Shown in pieces: positions 44,965 to 54,633 of a DNA stretch of 64,000 nt (its first letter is position 1; every line of letters begins with the position of its first letter). The position numbers and the translations under genes are program-made. The DNA lies in contig JANQHI010000053.1 of the NCBI GenBank assembly GCA_028282705.1, positions 83,030 to 147,029 of the forward strand, written 5' to 3'. Below the pieces are notes generated by a model that worked only from the letters and a program-made list of their open reading frames with translations, was not told the DNA's origin and did no database searches. The DNA comes from Prolixibacteraceae bacterium (GTDB lineage: Bacteria; Bacteroidota; Bacteroidia; Bacteroidales; Prolixibacteraceae).

Positions 44965-47349
44965 CTACTCATATCTCAAACTCTCAATTGGGTTTCGTGT
45001 TGCAGCTTTATAGCTCTGAAATGAAATTGTTAACATAGCAATCCCAAAAGCCAATAATCCAGCCAACGCAAATACCCACCAGCTAAGTGTGGTTTTGTAG
45101 GCAAAGTTTTCGAGCCATTTGTTCATAGCATAATAGGCAATTGGGCAGGCAACCATAAAAGCAATAGCTACCCATTTAACAAAGTCTTTATTTAGCATGG
45201 CTAGGATTTCCCCTGTTTTGGCACCATTTACTTTCCTTATGCCTATTTCTTTTGTCCTTTGCTGGGTTAAAAGAGTGGTATAAGCCAGCAAGCCAAAGCA
45301 CGAAAGCAGGACAGCAACCAAACAAAATGCACCAATTATTTTTGAAAGCTTTTCTTCATTGCCATACATGGCTTTGAATTTTTCTTCCACGCTAAATGGT
45401 TCAAAAGGTTTTCCTCCTGATAGTTTCTCCCATTGCTCTTTTATCTGCAATAAAGCTTCTTTTTCATGCCCATTTTGTATCCTGAAAACCATATATTGGG
45501 GGTAAGCATTTTTCTTGTAGCGATATATCATTGGAGGTATTGCCTGGTTCAGGGAGTTGATATGTATATCCTTTAACACCCCAATAACAGGGACCTGGTT
45601 GTTTTTATTGAAAATTGCCAACTGTTTATTTTCAATAGAATCCCAACCTAATTTCCGTTTTAATGTTTCATTAATTAATATTGACCCACTAGTTGCCTTT
45701 GAATTCCCTGAAAAAGCTTTGCCTTCCAAAACAGGGATTTCAAATGCTGAAGTATAATTTTCATCAATTCCTACTGAAGTAACTGTGTAAGCTTCCAAAT
45801 TGGCAGGATCAAAAATGGTAAAGGCATTCCTAAAGCCCGTACCTGGTATTGCTTCTGTACTTGCCATTGAAACAATGCCACATTGTGCTGAATATTTACC
45901 AATTTCCTGCTCCAATACTTTGGCTGATTTAACCAATTGCCCCAAATTACTGTTAAGTGGGCTTATATCGACCCCTATCAACCCTTCTTTATTAAACCCC
46001 AGATCATGCTCTTTCATAAATGAGATTTGTTTGAAAATGAAAAGGACAGCAATGATCAGTACATTAACAATGATAAACTGGGTTACAATCAATGGCTTTT
46101 GCAATGCTTTGCCTGAAGAACCTTTCCCTCTTTTAGCAGAAAGCAGCTTTGCTGGTTTTGGACGCGATAGGACAATAGCAGGATAACCCCCTGTAAACAC
46201 CCCAATGCACACAAACATAACTATTAAAACAAACCATATTACTGGGTTATTGAATGGTGAGCCCTCTTTTATATTAGCCAATTGTTGGAATGTACCAGAT
46301 AACAATTTGGTAATTAAAGTTGCCAGCAATAATGACATAAATACTTTGAAAAAAGTAGCAGCCATAAAATCTAAGCCTATCCTTAGCCTTGATGCCCCCA
46401 AGACTTTGCTTATGCCTGTATCTTTTGCATTTTTCCCTGCCTGCCCTATTGCCAGGTTAATAAAATTAATGCTGGCTACACCCATAATAACCAAAGCAAC
46501 CAAGCCCAAAATCCATAATAAATGGGAAGATATACCAGGGCTAAAAGGGCTTTCAATATCTGTCCTGAAATGTGCCTCCTTTAAAGGAATTAACTGAAAC
46601 TCATAACGCCCTTTGATGAATTTAGCATTGTACCTCTCAAGTATGGTGTTTATATTTTGCTCCAGGTTGGCTATTTGGGTTTTGTTCCCAACTTTAATAA
46701 ATAGCTGGTTTCCTCCCCACCACCATTTTTCCTTCCAGTCAGGTGGGTTCATTGATTGCCAATTGAACAAAACCTCAGGGGAATAATTTGAATTCAGGGG
46801 TGCATCTTCCATAACACCTTTAATGGTAATTGGGATATTCCCGCTAAATGTTTCAACAGTTAATAGTTCACCAACAGGGTTTAGGTTACCAAACACTTTT
46901 AGTGCACAGGCTTGGGTTATAACAGCACTATTTGGTTCAGATAAAACATCTTTAGCGCCCCCTGCTAACAGCTTAAACCCTAAGACTTCAAAAATAGTTG
47001 AAGTGGATATACTTCCTGAAACCTGAAACTTTTTATTCTCAACTTCAATGGAATAATCCCTGTTGCCAAACAACCCAGCTACTTTAGCTTCATCAGGATA
47101 GTCTTTTTGGATGGCATAAGCCATGGGCAAAGGGTTGTCAAAAGAAAGGCTTCCATTATTTTTATCTTTTGAAACCAAGCGGAAAATTTGCCCAGCATTG
47201 GAGTGGTGTGCATCAGCAGTTACATGATAATGGATATACCAGATAATCAGGAGGCTCATTGACATCCCAATGGATAACCCAATGATATTTAAAATACCAA
47301 AGCCTTTTTCCCTTTTTAATAACCTATTTGAAAACCTGAAAATGCCCAT
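44965..47349 (-). CDS. FtsX/MacB-type ABC transporter permease 3
   Basis: A 794-residue member of the array. The N-terminus MGIFRFSNRLLKREKGFG leads into a membrane helix at about 17-42. The first FtsX loop is AKDTGISKVLGASR, the second TKEIGIRKVNGAKTGEIL. The end is ATRNPIESLRYE, slightly different from the usual VEAL. DNA is CpG-poor (2 in 45421-45720), so it belongs to the resident-like class with permeases 1 and 7. It begins 19 bp after permease 4. Substrate unknown; the family includes antimicrobial-peptide, lipoprotein and macrolide transporters. Confidence 0.87.
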   Translation of the reverse strand: MGIFRFSNRLLKREKGFGILNIIGLSIGMSMSLLIIWYIHYHVTADAHHSNAGQIFRLVSKDKNNGSLSFDNPLPMAYAIQKDYPDEAKVAGLFGNRDYSIEVENKKFQVSGSISTSTIFEVLGFKLLAGGAKDVLSEPNSAVITQACALKVFGNLNPVGELLTVETFSGNIPITIKGVMEDAPLNSNYSPEVLFNWQSMNPPDWKEKWWWGGNQLFIKVGNKTQIANLEQNINTILERYNAKFIKGRYEFQLIPLKEAHFRTDIESPFSPGISSHLLWILGLVALVIMGVASINFINLAIGQAGKNAKDTGISKVLGASRLRIGLDFMAATFFKVFMSLLLATLITKLLSGTFQQLANIKEGSPFNNPVIWFVLIVMFVCIGVFTGGYPAIVLSRPKPAKLLSAKRGKGSSGKALQKPLIVTQFIIVNVLIIAVLFIFKQISFMKEHDLGFNKEGLIGVDISPLNSNLGQLVKSAKVLEQEIGKYSAQCGIVSMASTEAIPGTGFRNAFTIFDPANLEAYTVTSVGIDENYTSAFEIPVLEGKAFSGNSKATSGSILINETLKRKLGWDSIENKQLAIFNKNNQVPVIGVLKDIHINSLNQAIPPMIYRYKKNAYPQYMVFRIQNGHEKEALLQIKEQWEKLSGGKPFEPFSVEEKFKAMYGNEEKLSKIIGAFCLVAVLLSCFGLLAYTTLLTQQRTKEIGIRKVNGAKTGEILAMLNKDFVKWVAIAFMVACPIAYYAMNKWLENFAYKTTLSWWVFALAGLLAFGIAMLTISFQSYKAATRNPIESLRYE

Positions 47350-47368
47350 GTTTATTTAGTGTTTTTTG

Positions 47369-49759
47369 TTATTCATACCTTAACGCTTCCACAGGGTTTC
47401 TGGTCGCAGCTTTCCACGATTGAAACGAAACAGTTAACAATGCAATTCCTAAAGCCAATAATCCAGCCAACACAAATACCCACCAGCTTAATGTGGTTTT
47501 GTAGGCAAAGTTCTCCAGCCATTTAGTCATAGCGTAATATGCAATTGGGCAGGCGACTAAAAAAGCAATGACTACCCATTTAACAAAGTCTTTATTTAGC
47601 ATGGCTAGTACTTCTGAGATTTTGGCACCATTTACTTTTCGGATACCAATTTCTTTGGTCTTTCTGATAATGGTAAAAAGACTAATGGCATACAATCCAA
47701 CACAGGCAATAGCTATAGAAATTATGGAGAGTACAAACAACAGTTTTTTTGCCTGTTGATCTTTTAAATAATGTTGCGCCAGCACTTCATCGTGAAATTC
47801 ATATTGTAAAGGGAAATCAATATGGTACTTTTTCCATAGGTCCTGAAGTATTCCTGTCACTTCCTCGATTTGGTCGTTTTGAATTTTCACAAATACATGC
47901 CCCTTATTTTCTGCCAGAACCATTGCCAATGGCTGAATCTGGTGATGCATGGAGCGAAAATTAAAATCTTTTACTACCCCTATTACTCTAAAATTACCAT
48001 CAATAATTATCTCTTTACCAATTAAGGTATTTTCACCCGAATATTTCTTTAATGCACTCTCGTTAAGCACAACCGCTTCAAAATCAGATTGTCTTTCCTT
48101 GTCGAAAAAACGACCCTCTTTCATTTTTAAATCAAAAGTATTGATAAACTCGGTACTAACTGGCATAACCGAAGTATGAAAATAATTAGCTTCATCTATG
48201 GTTTCGAAATAAGCATCATTCATACTTGGGTCCTGTCCAAAATAATTGTCACCGGTAGAAGCCGATTTTATTGCACTATAGGTTTTTAAATCGTTTATAA
48301 AACTTTTCCGGTTTTGTTCGCGTAACGACCACATGGATAACATCATTACATTTTCAGTATCGTATCCCCGGTCTTTGTTTACCATGTAGTTAATCTGTTT
48401 TTGAACAATTACTGAACCAAGAATAATTAATCCGGAAAGTATAAACTGGAAAAAAACGAAACTACTGTTTATCGAAAAGCCTTTTTTTGAAGGTCTTTCC
48501 TCTTTCATAAGGCTCAGTATTTTTTTGTTTGAAAGTAATGAGATGGGGAGAAAATTACCTAAAAGGTTAAAAAATAGAAGGGCTGCAAAAACACCTGCTA
48601 TAATTTTCAGAATTCCCCAAGAGGAAAGTGGAATGCTGAATCCCAAGTATCGCTCCAAGGTATTTTCGACCAGAAAATAAAGAGCCAAGGCCAATACAAA
48701 AGCAAGCAACCAAAGAACTGTAGTTTCATGTAAAAACTGTGAAAAAATATGATTTTTATGCGCACCTATTGTTTTTCGTATACCAACCTCCTTAAGCCTG
48801 GTTGATATGTTGGCAATATTCAAGTTTATAAAATTAATAGATGAAATAAGCAGGATTAGGATGCAAAAAATTACAGCACCATAAACATAAGTTTTGTTTG
48901 ATATTACCGCCGGGTCAAATTTGTGATTACTGAAATGGATATCAGTTAATTTTTCAGCGGTATAAAACAGGTATAAATCGGGCGATGCTTTCAGGTCCTC
49001 CATTGTTTTTGCATTGGCACCATCAACATCACTGTTAAAATGGGTATAAACCGTTCTGCTGATTTTAAAATTCAGCTCATCAATGTCAATATTTTCCTTA
49101 TTCGTTTTAAAATAGGTATAATAATTTTGCGATCCCCAGCCCACTTCATCGGGATTGGATTTTTCCAGTGACTGAACAAGTTGCACCTGTAAATGAAAAT
49201 TCTCTGGTAAATCTTCGAATATTCCGGTAATAATACACTGTTCACCACGTAATTCAACAACTTTCCCTAATGCATTCTCTTGCGAGCCAAATTGCTTTTC
49301 AGCCAAGTTTTTCGTAATTATCACACTGTTATTGTTGCTTAAAGGGTTTTCTGTTTCGGTTTTTAAAGGGATGCTAAAAAAGGAGAAGAAATTTGGATCA
49401 GCATAAATCAGTCGTCCGGCTTTAAAACTATAATCATCGTATTTCAAACTGGCATTGCCTCTGACCAGGATGCGGATTGCTTCCTCAATTTCCGGAATTT
49501 CATCGGTAATTGCTTTCGCCTGAGCCGGACTAGTAACCGCAAAATCAGCATCCTGCCCGTTAAGTTTTCCCTGCATCAGGCAACGATAAATAGAATCGTG
49601 ATCAGGCACATTTTTATCGAAACTGGTTTCGAAATAAACATATCCTGCAGCAAACAAGATGATGGCAAACGAAATACTCAATCCAAACAATTTTGCAAAT
49701 GTTAATACGCCATTTTTTCGGGCATTTCGAATGGTTATTTTCAACTTGTAAAGTTTCAT
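47369..49759 (-). CDS. FtsX/MacB-type ABC transporter permease 4
   Basis: A 796-residue member of the array with first membrane helix at about residues 20-43. It has a well-kept first FtsX loop (LKEVGIRKTIGAHK) and a canonical second one (TKEIGIRKVNGAKISEVL). It ends SWKAATRNPVEALRYE, TAA. The body is CpG-rich (9 in 47941-48240). In contrast, the 3' ~250 bp closely match the corresponding part of the pseudogene at 63161-63439 and of permease 3. That pattern fits gene conversion of the 3' end. It starts 62 bp after permease 5. Confidence 0.87.
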   Translation of the reverse strand: MKLYKLKITIRNARKNGVLTFAKLFGLSISFAIILFAAGYVYFETSFDKNVPDHDSIYRCLMQGKLNGQDADFAVTSPAQAKAITDEIPEIEEAIRILVRGNASLKYDDYSFKAGRLIYADPNFFSFFSIPLKTETENPLSNNNSVIITKNLAEKQFGSQENALGKVVELRGEQCIITGIFEDLPENFHLQVQLVQSLEKSNPDEVGWGSQNYYTYFKTNKENIDIDELNFKISRTVYTHFNSDVDGANAKTMEDLKASPDLYLFYTAEKLTDIHFSNHKFDPAVISNKTYVYGAVIFCILILLISSINFINLNIANISTRLKEVGIRKTIGAHKNHIFSQFLHETTVLWLLAFVLALALYFLVENTLERYLGFSIPLSSWGILKIIAGVFAALLFFNLLGNFLPISLLSNKKILSLMKEERPSKKGFSINSSFVFFQFILSGLIILGSVIVQKQINYMVNKDRGYDTENVMMLSMWSLREQNRKSFINDLKTYSAIKSASTGDNYFGQDPSMNDAYFETIDEANYFHTSVMPVSTEFINTFDLKMKEGRFFDKERQSDFEAVVLNESALKKYSGENTLIGKEIIIDGNFRVIGVVKDFNFRSMHHQIQPLAMVLAENKGHVFVKIQNDQIEEVTGILQDLWKKYHIDFPLQYEFHDEVLAQHYLKDQQAKKLLFVLSIISIAIACVGLYAISLFTIIRKTKEIGIRKVNGAKISEVLAMLNKDFVKWVVIAFLVACPIAYYAMTKWLENFAYKTTLSWWVFVLAGLLALGIALLTVSFQSWKAATRNPVEALRYE

Positions 49760-49776
49760 ATCAGTTTAATTTCTTT

Positions 49777-49821
49777 TTATTCATACCTCAAAGCCTCCAT
49801 CCACGAGTTCTCAGGGTTTCG
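49777..49821 (-). other. In-frame 14-codon tail after the TGA stop of permease 5
   Basis: After TGA (49822-49824) the frame continues RNPENSWMEALRYE and TAA (49777-49779). It differs from the tail at 39300-39344 at four bases, all in third codon positions and all silent. That is the pattern expected if the peptide has been under selection. Confidence 0.6.
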
Positions 49822-52149
49822 TCACTCATAGCGTAATGCCTCCACCGGGTTACGTGTTGCCGCTCGCCAGCTGTGCCAGCTTACGGTTAGTAAAGTCAAT
49901 CCCAGGGTGAGGATTCCTGCCAAAGCAAATACCCACCAACTTAAATTGGTTTGATAGGCAAATCCTCCTAACCATTTATTCATGGCATACCAAGCCAATG
50001 GGCTTGCCAACACAAAAGCAATAGCCAGCCACTTTACAAAGTCGATATTTAGCATGGTTAATATTTCAGATATTTTAGCTCCGTTTACTTTACGGATACC
50101 AATCTCCTTGATCCGATGCAGACTGGTTAGGAATATCTGAACCAAAATTCCCATGCAGGTTAAAACCAATGCAATAAATGAAAAAATGGAAATGGACTTA
50201 GCGAGTTTTTCTTCTTTCATATACATCGCCTGAAAATCGTCATCGTAGAAAGTGAAAAACATTGGATCTTCTGGGAGGAAGGTTTTCCAAAATTCACGAA
50301 GATGTGCCAACTGCTCGCCAACTTTCCCTGGTGCCAAACGCAATGTCATTGATTCATAATGATATTCCGGTTCGTACAACAGGGCTACCGGATTTATACC
50401 ATTATGCAGCGAACTAACATTAAAATCACCGACAGACCCGACAACTTTATAGCCGCCTTTACTGCCGCTATTATAAACTTTGTCCTGAATTTTATCCCAC
50501 TTAAACTTCCGTATGGCTTCCTGGTTCAGGATACAGGCTCTCCCTCCTTCACTTTTTTTAAACGAACGCCCCTCTTTTAAATCAATCCCCATGGTGGATA
50601 GATAGTCTTCGCCAACACGGATGCAACTGAGCGAAAAGCTATTCTCATCATTGCTTCCCATACGCAATTTAATACCACCGGGGTATCCATCGCTTAAGGT
50701 GCTTCCAATTACAAAAGGAAGTTGTTTTACATCCTCCATCATCGTAACCGGATTTGCCAAATGTTCGGGAAGTTCCAGTCGAACCAGTTGTTCTTCATCG
50801 AATCCCAGATCGTAATTCTTCACAAACTGAAGCTGCTTATAGATAAAAAACACTGAGACGATTAAAGCAATGGAAACCATAAATTGAAAGGTTAACATCA
50901 CCTGTTTCCCAATCTGCTTACCTTCCTTAAATTTTCCACCTTTTAGGAAGTCGGTTATCCTAAAACGCGATAAAATATAAACCGGAGCCACGCTGTTAAG
51001 CATGATGATTAACAACACAACTTCGGCGAAAATGGGTAAAAGATTAAAAATATTTTCTTGTGTAATAAAAATCTGTTTCCCGAAAAGGGAATCGGAATAA
51101 GGCAAGGTCATTGCCACCATTGCCATGGAGATAATCAGAGCTATAAATATACCGATGGCAACCTCTACAATTGAATTATTCAGAAGCTGAACCAAACCTG
51201 CTCCATTGGTTTTGTTCACTCCGATTTCCTTCATGCGGCTTTGCTGAATCGAGATATTGTAGTTCAGATAATTGATACTTGAAAGAATAACAATCAGGAT
51301 TCCAATACCTAAAAAAATTGAAAGCAATAGAGGGCTACCGCTCCGATGCCCACTTTTATAAGGCAATGCCGAAAGGTAAACCGATGACAAAGACTGAAGT
51401 CCAACACTGTCGGTAACTGTTCCGTATTCTTTGAGAGTTTTATTGAATTTACTGGTTAACTTTTCGGCATTGGCTGCATTGTTTAATTGCACAAACAGGT
51501 TTGTAGGATAGAAGCATTTTCCATTGTTACATGAAGTTGACATTTGAAAACTTTCATTTTCAACATTCAGAACCATGTCAATGCCAAAGGTTGAATTTTC
51601 AGGTATTTCCTTCACGACCGCTGTTACAATACCACTAAAATAATCGTGTACAATTTTCCTTCCCAGAGGGTTTTCATTCTCGAATAAGGTTTTTGCCAAT
51701 CCTTCTGAAATCACAATCGCTTCATTGCGGTCAAACGGTTTCTCCCCCATGCTATTTAAAACTTCGACTGAGAACATTTCAAAAAACTGATTGGATGAGA
51801 CCATCACTTTCCTAACACGGGCATGCTTGAGGTTGTCGGGGCTTTTAATGGTAAATTCAAAGTTTTCATAATACTCCATCGGGCATGCCCTTTTTACCTC
51901 AGGGTAGTCGTTATTTAAAGGCAAATCCAATTTGTAATCCATATTGAACTGCCCTCGTTTTATATCATACAGACGGTAAATCTGTTCGTGATTTGCAAAC
52001 TCCTTATTCACACTATGTTCAGTTTGATAAAACAAACCTATCAGGATACAGGCTGTAAAACCAATTGCAAAACCTCCTATAATTAAAGCCGAATAAACTT
52101 TGTTTTTAAGCAGATTGCGAACTGCAAGTTTTATTTTAAATCCTATCAT
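49822..52149 (-). CDS. FtsX/MacB-type ABC transporter permease 5
   Basis: A 775-residue member of the array with N-terminal helix at about 19-42. The first FtsX loop is MKEIGVNKTNGAG, the second IKEIGIRKVNGAKISEIL. It ends SWRAATRNPVEALRYE with TGA followed by C and an in-frame repeat of its own ending. It has the highest CpG count of the windows I checked (14 in 50401-50700), so its body is the most foreign-looking of the array. The terminal region is closer to the other members. It begins 70 bp after permease 6; that gap contains a C-run/G-run palindrome. Confidence 0.87.
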   Translation of the reverse strand: MIGFKIKLAVRNLLKNKVYSALIIGGFAIGFTACILIGLFYQTEHSVNKEFANHEQIYRLYDIKRGQFNMDYKLDLPLNNDYPEVKRACPMEYYENFEFTIKSPDNLKHARVRKVMVSSNQFFEMFSVEVLNSMGEKPFDRNEAIVISEGLAKTLFENENPLGRKIVHDYFSGIVTAVVKEIPENSTFGIDMVLNVENESFQMSTSCNNGKCFYPTNLFVQLNNAANAEKLTSKFNKTLKEYGTVTDSVGLQSLSSVYLSALPYKSGHRSGSPLLLSIFLGIGILIVILSSINYLNYNISIQQSRMKEIGVNKTNGAGLVQLLNNSIVEVAIGIFIALIISMAMVAMTLPYSDSLFGKQIFITQENIFNLLPIFAEVVLLIIMLNSVAPVYILSRFRITDFLKGGKFKEGKQIGKQVMLTFQFMVSIALIVSVFFIYKQLQFVKNYDLGFDEEQLVRLELPEHLANPVTMMEDVKQLPFVIGSTLSDGYPGGIKLRMGSNDENSFSLSCIRVGEDYLSTMGIDLKEGRSFKKSEGGRACILNQEAIRKFKWDKIQDKVYNSGSKGGYKVVGSVGDFNVSSLHNGINPVALLYEPEYHYESMTLRLAPGKVGEQLAHLREFWKTFLPEDPMFFTFYDDDFQAMYMKEEKLAKSISIFSFIALVLTCMGILVQIFLTSLHRIKEIGIRKVNGAKISEILTMLNIDFVKWLAIAFVLASPLAWYAMNKWLGGFAYQTNLSWWVFALAGILTLGLTLLTVSWHSWRAATRNPVEALRYE

Positions 52150-52196
52150 AATCTATAATTTTCTAATTTCTTCTCTGTTCAGAACTACCCCCTAAA

Positions 52197-52212
52197 TCCC
52201 CTGAAGAGGGGA
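52197..52212. repeat. TCCCCT-GAAG-AGGGGA palindrome between permeases 5 and 6
   Basis: This is a 6-bp stem flanked by CCCCCTAAA and CTTA. It belongs to the C-run/G-run repeat type also seen at 22194-22210. Confidence 0.5.
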
Positions 52213-52219
52213 CTTAATA

Positions 52220-54577
52220 TTATTCATACCTCAACGCCTCCACCGGGTTCCTTGTTGCCGCTCTCCAACTCTGCCAGCTAACCGTAATAATGGAAATCCC
52301 AAGTGCAATGCTTCCTGCCAAAGCAAATATCCACCAGCTTATTTGGGTTTTGTAGGCATAAGATTGCAAACCAATATCTGCTACATAATAAGATAGCGGG
52401 AAAGCAATAATTAAAGCCAAAAATATCCAACGTAAATAGTTCTTATTAAGCAATACCAGTACCTCCGATATGGTAGCACCGTTAACTTTTCGTACACCAA
52501 TTTCTTTTGTTCGTTGCTGCACTTCGTTCATTACAAAACCTCCAAGTCCCACAATAGCAAGAAACATGGCAAATGCAGCAAAAACCATTAAGGCACTTTT
52601 CAATTGTCTCTCGGTATCGTAAAAGGCTGCCACTTTCATGTCGTAAAATTGCAGCTCAAGCGGAACCAGCGAGCTTTCTGCTTTTAATAAATCCTGAACC
52701 TCTTTTATTTGACCAGAGCTGGTGTTCGCTTCAAAATTGATGCTAATGTTGTTGCCACGATAGTTAAGGTATTTGGGATCAATCTTATAAAAAATAGCAG
52801 GTAGTTTTTTTAGGTGTGCCGTGTGCATAAAATCTTCTACAACACCCACTACCCTGAAGCTATTCTTCGAAAAATTACTTTTCAGCTCCATGCCCACCGG
52901 GTTCTCCCAGTTCATCATTTTTGCCAATTCCCTGTTGATTATTACAATATTGTGGTCTTGTTCAGAAAACTCAGAGAGATATTGCCCTTTTAACAATGTC
53001 ATTCCCATGGTTTCATGAAAGTTCTTATCCACAAAAAGGTAGCGACTGATCCAATAATCCTCCTTGTTCCCCGGGATTGAAAAACTATTGCCACTTAAAC
53101 CATCAATAATCAGTTGAGATGAAGCAGATGTTGACTCAATGCACGACATTTGCTCCAACTGTTCCATCAAGCGTTTTACTTTTTCTTTATTTTCTTTTCC
53201 TGAAAGCTGAACAAAGGCACGGTTTTCGGTTTGATAGCCCAACTGCATCTTTTCAACGTAGTTTAATTGTTTGATCAATACAAAAAGAACAATCATTAAC
53301 ACGGTTACCCCGGCCATCTGCGAGGCCAGTAATGCCCGTTTCCCAACCGCTTCAACTTTTGAAGTCCCTTTTTTTGCCAAAGCCAGTTTAAACCGTTTGC
53401 CCTGAATTTTTAATAAGGGCAAACCTATGCCCAGCAGCAAAACTGAAACAATAATCAACAAAATAAACCATACGGAATAATGATTAAAAAGAATCGTATC
53501 GCTCCATTGCCATAATGTTGCACAAAGATTTATTAGAGGTTGCAATAAAACAGTTGAAATTGCAACCGAGAACGCAACCAAAAGAAATTGTTCCAGGGCA
53601 ATACTTTTTGCAATATCGAACTTAGAAGCTCCGGAATACTGCTGAATACCTAAATTATAGATTTGCTTTTGAAAAGAAGTAAGTGTGAGCAAAATAAAAT
53701 TCAGGACAGAAATAATCAGGACAATGAACCCGATTATGCCCATAATGCTCAATATAACAGTATTGTATTCATTATGTGCAATATTTATATCGGGCAGATG
53801 TTGCAGATAATACGTTTCACTTTGACCTGTAGAAACATCTTCCGAATTATCGTAATATTTGGCGATTACACTGGGTATTTTGGCTTCAACCTCTTTTGCA
53901 TTCATTCCGGGAGCCAGTTTCAAATAGCCATTGAAACTATCTCCCCCTCCCCAGCCTGTATACATTTTCCCCTGGGTACGGATGGTCTCAAACGAAACAA
54001 CAATGTCAAAGTTGAGGTGGCTGTTCTCAGGAACATCTTCAAATATACCTTCAACTTCAAAAGCTTGTTTATTGGAATCGTATACAACTTTTCCAAGCGG
54101 ATCATCATTCCCAAAAAACTTAGTGGCGGCAGATTCAGATATCAAAACCCGATATGGTTTACTCAACTCCTCGTTTGTCATTCTCTTGGTAATCGGAAAA
54201 TGGAAAAAGTTAAAAAACGTTGAGTTGGCATAAATTGACCTTACATTTATGGCTTGTTTGTCTTCTGTAAAAAACCGGGTTCCCCATCTTCTTATTAGGG
54301 CAAACTCTTCTACCTCAGCCAAGTTTTCTTTAATAGCCTGTGCCAGAGGGGCAATAATGATTGGACCATCGTCTATAACACCTTTATTATTCCAAACTAC
54401 AGCAATACGGTACATGCTATCTTTATCAGGATGAAAAGAATCGTAATTCAATTCATGTGCGATTTGCAAAAACACCAGTAACGATACGGTCAATCCAATT
54501 ACAAGCGAAAAGATTTTTATAATTGTTGTAGATGTATCCCGAAGAAGCTGACGTATTATAATTTTATACCTAAACAT
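52220..54577 (-). CDS. FtsX/MacB-type ABC transporter permease 6
   Basis: A 785-residue member of the array with N-terminal helix at about 20-42. The first FtsX loop is strongly degenerate (IYNLGIQQYSGASK), while the second is canonical (TKEIGVRKVNGATISEVL). Its C-terminal part is more divergent than the others (DIGLQSYAYKTQISWW instead of the usual KWLENFAYKT), yet it ends SWRAATRNPVEALRYE. CpG-rich (11 in 53041-53340). It starts 56 bp after permease 7. Confidence 0.87.
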   Translation of the reverse strand: MFRYKIIIRQLLRDTSTTIIKIFSLVIGLTVSLLVFLQIAHELNYDSFHPDKDSMYRIAVVWNNKGVIDDGPIIIAPLAQAIKENLAEVEEFALIRRWGTRFFTEDKQAINVRSIYANSTFFNFFHFPITKRMTNEELSKPYRVLISESAATKFFGNDDPLGKVVYDSNKQAFEVEGIFEDVPENSHLNFDIVVSFETIRTQGKMYTGWGGGDSFNGYLKLAPGMNAKEVEAKIPSVIAKYYDNSEDVSTGQSETYYLQHLPDINIAHNEYNTVILSIMGIIGFIVLIISVLNFILLTLTSFQKQIYNLGIQQYSGASKFDIAKSIALEQFLLVAFSVAISTVLLQPLINLCATLWQWSDTILFNHYSVWFILLIIVSVLLLGIGLPLLKIQGKRFKLALAKKGTSKVEAVGKRALLASQMAGVTVLMIVLFVLIKQLNYVEKMQLGYQTENRAFVQLSGKENKEKVKRLMEQLEQMSCIESTSASSQLIIDGLSGNSFSIPGNKEDYWISRYLFVDKNFHETMGMTLLKGQYLSEFSEQDHNIVIINRELAKMMNWENPVGMELKSNFSKNSFRVVGVVEDFMHTAHLKKLPAIFYKIDPKYLNYRGNNISINFEANTSSGQIKEVQDLLKAESSLVPLELQFYDMKVAAFYDTERQLKSALMVFAAFAMFLAIVGLGGFVMNEVQQRTKEIGVRKVNGATISEVLVLLNKNYLRWIFLALIIAFPLSYYVADIGLQSYAYKTQISWWIFALAGSIALGISIITVSWQSWRAATRNPVEALRYE

Positions 54578-54633
54578 GTTTTTTATTTTTTTAATGTTGC
54601 ATAAATGTTTAATGCCCTATATTTCAATAAGTT

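Noticed and set aside
53663..54223. 186-codon plus-strand open frame opposite permease 6
   Set aside because: It lies wholly inside a permease with clear motifs and shows no family resemblance or start signal.
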